A program made the translations under genes and the position numbers. A stretch of DNA of 20,548 nt from CAZLNO01 sp964561005 (GTDB lineage Bacteria; Pseudomonadota; Alphaproteobacteria; Kiloniellales; Rhodovibrionaceae), in contig CAZLNO010000074.1 in NCBI GenBank assembly GCA_964561005.1, positions 1 to 20,548 of the forward strand. Reading direction: 5' to 3'. A model generated the notes under the pieces. It did no database searches and was not told where the DNA came from. It saw nothing but the letters and a program-made list of their open reading frames with translations. Each line of letters starts with the position of its first letter. The first letter of the stretch is position 1. Shown here piece after piece: positions 17,700 through 20,548 of the stretch.

Positions 17700-18712
17700 G
17701 CCGACGCCTCCGCCGCCGGGATGATCCGCTTCCCGGCCGGCACCTCGGCGTCCAGCCAGGCCTTCACCGATGCCAGCGCCGGATGCGCCAGCGCCCGGTC
17801 CATCAGCCGCCACAGGCGCGGAATGTGCTTCAGGTAGTGCGGCTTGCCGTCGCGGTGCGCCAGGCGGGTGAAGATGCCGAGCACCTTGGCGTGGCGCTGC
17901 GCGGCCAGCACGGTGTAGCCGGCGTGGAAGGCCTCCGCCGACAGCGCGGGAAAGGCATCGAGGTAGCGGCGGATCATGGCGGCCTCCAGGTTTTCCGGCA
18001 CGTCGCGGCGCGCGTCCTGCAGCAGCGACAGCAGGTCGTAGGCGCAGCAGCCCAGCACGGCGTCCTGGAAGTCCAGCAGGCCGCAGGCCGCCACGCCCGC
18101 GCGGTCGTCCAGCAGCATCAGGTTGTCGGGAAAGTAGTCGCGCAGCACCAGGGTGCGCGGCAGGGCCTCGCACGCGCGCAAGGCCCCGCGCCAGGCCGCG
18201 CGGAACGCGGCGCGCGCGGCGTCCGTCGAATGCAGCCCCACGGCCGGCAGGTACCAGTCCACCAGCAGCATCGCCTCGCCGTCGATCAGCCGGGCCTCGT
18301 CGTAGTCGGGCAGCGCGCCGGCGCCCGCCGCCCGCGGCGTGAAGGCGCGATGCAGCGCGATCAGCGTGTCGGTCGCCAGGGCATAGAGGGGATCGGGATC
18401 GGCGCCTTCCGCGAGCGCGCGGGCGAAGGTGGCGTCGCCGAAGTCCTCCAGCAGCAGCAGGCCCGCCTCGCCGTCCGCCGCGAGGATGCGCGGCGCGCTG
18501 AAGCCCAGGCCGGTCAGCAGCTCCGCCACCCGTTGGAACGGCCGCACGTCCTCGCGCGGCGGCGGCGCGTCCATCAAGACGGCCGCGCCCTCCGGGCCGG
18601 TCAGGCGCAGATAGCGGCGGAAGGAGGCGTCGCTCCCCAGCGGCGCGCGGGCCGCCTCGCCCCAGCCGGCGGCGGCGAGGAAGGCGTCGATGCGGGCGGC
18701 GCGCTCAGTCAT
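17696..18712 (-). CDS. amgK: AmgK-like anomeric MurNAc/GlcNAc kinase (APH fold)
   Basis: Predicted 338-residue cytosolic kinase with aminoglycoside-phosphotransferase fold that phosphorylates MurNAc or GlcNAc at C1 and feeds MurU. Catalytic loop LVLRDYFPDNLML places Asp192 as base and Asn197 as metal ligand; LLDFQDAVLGCCAYDLLSLLQD gives the second metal ligand Asp214. The usual His before Arg-Asp is Leu, a change I recall as common in alphaproteobacterial relatives. The N-lobe shows SDASFRRYLRL and VLMDAPP. The ATG at 18712 overlaps the tsaE end by 8 bases, and the stop overlaps murU, so the three genes are one translational unit. It is not an antibiotic-resistance gene despite the fold. Confidence 0.87.
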   Translation of the reverse strand: MTERAARIDAFLAAAGWGEAARAPLGSDASFRRYLRLTGPEGAAVLMDAPPPREDVRPFQRVAELLTGLGFSAPRILAADGEAGLLLLEDFGDATFARALAEGADPDPLYALATDTLIALHRAFTPRAAGAGALPDYDEARLIDGEAMLLVDWYLPAVGLHSTDAARAAFRAAWRGALRACEALPRTLVLRDYFPDNLMLLDDRAGVAACGLLDFQDAVLGCCAYDLLSLLQDARRDVPENLEAAMIRRYLDAFPALSAEAFHAGYTVLAAQRHAKVLGIFTRLAHRDGKPHYLKHIPRLWRLMDRALAHPALASVKAWLDAEVPAGKRIIPAAEASA

Positions 18713-19211
18713 CGCCGGCCAGCGTCTCCAGCCGGTCGGCCCAGTCGCCGCTGCCCTGCAACACGGCGTAGCGCCCGGCGTCGTCCGGCGCGAAGGTCAG
18801 CGTGATGTCGAGGTGGTGCGGCGGCAGGCGGTCGCCCAGGCGGTCGGGCCATTCCACCAGCACGATTCCCTCGCCCAGCGCTTCCTCCCAGCCCAGCTCC
18901 TCGACCTCGCCGGGGTCGCTCAGGCGGTAGAGATCGAAGTGCCACACCGGCGCCGGCGCGCGCTCGTAGATCTGCACCAGGGTGAAGGTCGGGCTCGGCA
19001 CGTGCTCCCCGGCTGGGCCGCCGTCGGGCCTCGGCAAGGCGTTGACGAAGGCGCGGGCGAAGCTGGTCTTGCCGCTGCCCAGCTCGCCGGTGAGCGCGAT
19101 CACGTCGCCCGGCCGCGCGAAGCCCGCCAGCCGGCGCGCCAGCGCCGCCGTCGCCGCCGCGTCCGGCAGGTGAATCGACACGCCCTCGGCGTCTGCCCGC
19201 GAACCGCCCAT
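18705..19211 (-). CDS. tsaE: TsaE, ATPase for tRNA t6A37 synthesis
   Basis: A 168-residue P-loop ATPase that works with TsaB and TsaD to put threonylcarbamoyl on A37 of ANN-decoding tRNAs. Walker A is TGELGSGKTSFARAF with Lys48; SPTFTLVQIYE (73-83), HFDLYRL (91-97) and VEWPDRLGD (119-127) are the remaining family motifs, so it appears functional. The ATG at 19211 is chosen; a GTG directly before it would add one residue. AGGGGG lies very close upstream, and the predicted promoter leaves almost no leader. First gene of the tsaE-amgK-murU unit and divergent from the reductase gene. Confidence 0.95.
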   Translation of the reverse strand: MGGSRADAEGVSIHLPDAAATAALARRLAGFARPGDVIALTGELGSGKTSFARAFVNALPRPDGGPAGEHVPSPTFTLVQIYERAPAPVWHFDLYRLSDPGEVEELGWEEALGEGIVLVEWPDRLGDRLPPHHLDITLTFAPDDAGRYAVLQGSGDWADRLETLAGDD

Positions 19212-19220
19212 CACCCCCTG

Positions 19221-19249
19221 CTTTTAGCCGCCGTCGCCGGTCTTGCCAA
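19221..19249 (-). promoter_or_regulatory. Predicted promoter of the tsaE-amgK-murU operon
   Basis: Minus strand: TTGGCA (19249-19244), a 17-bp spacer and TAAAAG (19226-19221). Transcription would begin near 19214, only 3-4 bases before the tsaE start, so the mRNA may be nearly leaderless. The 106-bp divergent gap also holds TTGCCA-17-CATCTT on the plus strand, a weak candidate for the reductase gene. Confidence 0.5.
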
Positions 19250-19317
19250 GGCGCGGGACCGTCGCCATCTTGCCGCCAGCGCTTCAGCCTTCGAACCACA
19301 AGCTGTCGGACCGCCGC

Positions 19318-20358
19318 ATGAGCCAAGCGGACTATCGCACGGACGTCGTCATCATCGGCGCCGGGCCGGTGGGCCTGTTCGCCGTCTTCGAGCTGGGCAT
19401 GCTGAACATCCACGCCCATGTCGTCGATTCGCTGGACGCCGTGGGCGGGCAGTGCCAGGCCCTCTATCCCGAGAAGCCGATCTACGACATCCCCGGCTAT
19501 CCGCGCGTCCTCGGCGGCGAGCTGGTCGAACGCCTGCGCGAGCAGGCCGCGCCCTTCCACCCCACCTACCACCTGGGCCAGCGGGTGGAGCGGCTGCGCG
19601 CCAACGTCGACGGCGGCTGGATCGTGGAGACCGGGGCGGGAACGCGCATCGCCTGCACCGCCGTGCTCATCGCCGCCGGCGTCGGCGCCTTCGGCCCGAA
19701 CCGCCCGCCGCTGCCCGGCCTGGCGCACTACGAGGGGCAGGGGCCCGGGACCGGCGTGCACTACATGGTGGGTCGGCGCGCGGATTTCCGGGGCAAGCGC
19801 GTGGTCATCGCCGGCGGCGGCGATTCGGCGCTGGACTGGACGCTGTCGCTGGCCGAGCTGGCGGAGCGGGTCTATCTCGTCCACCGCCGCGACAGGTTCC
19901 GCGCCGCCCCGGACAGCGTGGCGCGCATGCGCGCCCTGGCCGACGACCCCGACAGCAACGTCGAACTGGTGGTGCCCTATCAGCTTCACGGCCTGGAGGG
20001 CGCGGACGGCCGGCTGACCGCCGTCACCGTCCAGACGCTGGACGGCGAGGAACGGCGGCTGGCGGCGGACGCGCTGCTGCCGTTCTTCGGGCTGTCGATG
20101 AACCTGGGGCCGATCGCCGACTGGGGGCTCAACCTGGAGCGCAACGTCATCGCCGTCGACCCGGCGACCTGCGCCACCTCCACGCCCGGCATCTACGCCA
20201 TCGGCGATGTCGCCGGCTATCCGGGCAAGCTGAAGCTGATCCTCTGCGGCTTTTCCGAGGCGGCGATGGCCGCGCACGACATCTTCGGCCGCGTGCATCC
20301 GGACAAGGTGCTGCACTGGGAGTATTCGACCACCAAGGGCGTGCCGGGTCTGGGGTAG
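19318..20358 (+). CDS. Thioredoxin-reductase-like ferredoxin/flavodoxin NADP+ reductase
   Basis: Predicted 346-residue cytosolic FAD enzyme passing electrons between NADPH and ferredoxin or flavodoxin. The FAD site is VVIIGAGPVGL (residues 10-20) with GGQCQALYPEKPIYDIPGYP (43-62), a hallmark of the YumC-type FNR. The NADPH domain has VVIAGGGDSALDW (162-174) and HRRDRFRA. FAD is closed over by TSTPGIYAIGDVAGYPGKLKLI. The Cys-x-x-Cys pair of true thioredoxin reductases is missing, so disulfide reduction is unlikely. The C-terminal tail EYSTTKGVPGLG, expected to stack on the flavin, is present. The ATG at 19318 starts just before the Rossmann strand; an upstream in-frame ATG at 19243 would add 25 unrelated residues and overlap the tsaE promoter. 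Shine-Dalgarno is weak. It is a single gene, divergent from tsaE. Confidence 0.92.
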   Translation: MSQADYRTDVVIIGAGPVGLFAVFELGMLNIHAHVVDSLDAVGGQCQALYPEKPIYDIPGYPRVLGGELVERLREQAAPFHPTYHLGQRVERLRANVDGGWIVETGAGTRIACTAVLIAAGVGAFGPNRPPLPGLAHYEGQGPGTGVHYMVGRRADFRGKRVVIAGGGDSALDWTLSLAELAERVYLVHRRDRFRAAPDSVARMRALADDPDSNVELVVPYQLHGLEGADGRLTAVTVQTLDGEERRLAADALLPFFGLSMNLGPIADWGLNLERNVIAVDPATCATSTPGIYAIGDVAGYPGKLKLILCGFSEAAMAAHDIFGRVHPDKVLHWEYSTTKGVPGLG

Positions 20359-20392
20359 GGGCGGGCCGTCCTGTCCGGCGCTTCGCAGCCAG

Positions 20393-20439
20393 ATCCCGGA
20401 CCAGCGAAGCAGCACTTCGTGCTGCATCGCATCCGGGAT
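20393..20439. repeat. Long imperfect hairpin after the reductase gene (REP-like)
   Basis: ATCCCGGA (20393-20400) pairs with TCCGGGAT (20432-20439); inside it AGCGA and GCAGCAC (20409-20415) pair with GTGCTGC (20419-20425) and TCGC. It begins 35 bases after the stop and has no T-run after it, so it looks more like an interspersed repeat than a classic terminator. Confidence 0.6.
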
Positions 20440-20450
20440 GACAAGTCCCA

Positions 20451-20481
20451 CCGCCCGACGAATGATACCGCCCGACGAATG
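20451..20481. repeat. Short tandem repeat, two units
   Basis: CCGCCCGACGAATG occurs at 20451-20464 and again at 20468-20481 (17-base period). No open frame with recognisable content covers it. The rest of the window to 20548 shows no gene; its last 20 bases (TGTCCGACAAGCTCAGCATG) look like the start of another interspersed repeat. Confidence 0.6.
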
Positions 20482-20548
20482 GAACCGTACATTTGGGTGG
20501 CCTCATGCTTGGCGTCCCGCCGACTGCGTGTCCGACAAGCTCAGCATG

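Noticed and set aside
17696..18712. Aminoglycoside resistance phosphotransferase
   Set aside because: The fold matches, but the overlaps with tsaE and murU and the AmgK-type motifs point to cell-wall sugar recycling.

Overview
The window is a high-GC segment of an alphaproteobacterial chromosome, most likely a Rhodospirillales-type organism. The evidence is conserved gene neighbourhoods (parvulin-argJ-mutT divergent from secA; tsaE-amgK-murU-addB-addA-trxA), an AddAB rather than RecBCD nuclease, and the protein sequences. It comes from a draft assembly: 100 Ns lie inside argJ, flanked by an exact 55-bp duplication, so the gene is split only by scaffolding. No gene-free stretch exceeds 300 bases, and I saw no rRNA, tRNA, CRISPR array, transposase or phage gene.

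Layout. 1-859 (+): 3' half of groEL, with an unusual C-terminus lacking the GGM tail. 1016-3983 (-): an operon of a secreted parvulin isomerase, argJ and a mutT-type Nudix gene; mutT lies between two similar composite hairpin elements. 4256-7066 (+): secA, with a good promoter in the divergent gap. 7067-7334: a REP/BIME-like repeat cluster. 7335-7835 (-): MAPEG-family membrane protein. 7984-8328 (+): ArsC-family reductase. 8418-8750 (-): thioredoxin, with its own promoter overlapping the addA stop codon. 8847-15358 (-): addA and addB, joined by an ATGA overlap.

15442-16917 (-): a compact four-gene cassette, a DUF4160-DUF2442 pair followed by a PrlF-YhaV toxin-antitoxin pair. Each pair has its own promoter. 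The two promoters are near copies: the same -35 region, a 17-bp spacer filled by an AAGGAA-NN-TTCCTT inverted repeat, and similar -10 regions. This is the most interesting part of the window, because it suggests two small modules under one regulator, placed inside a conserved housekeeping gene string.

16950-19211 (-): murU, amgK and tsaE, overlapping one another (peptidoglycan sugar recycling and tRNA t6A synthesis). 19318-20358 (+): a thioredoxin-reductase-like ferredoxin/flavodoxin NADP+ reductase. 20359-20548: a long imperfect hairpin and short repeats, with no gene seen.

How the genes fit together: most are core maintenance functions, namely protein folding (GroEL, parvulin), Sec export, arginine synthesis, nucleotide sanitation, recombinational repair (AddAB), redox (thioredoxin, ArsC, FNR) and cell-wall recycling. 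The cassette between murU and addB is the accessory part.
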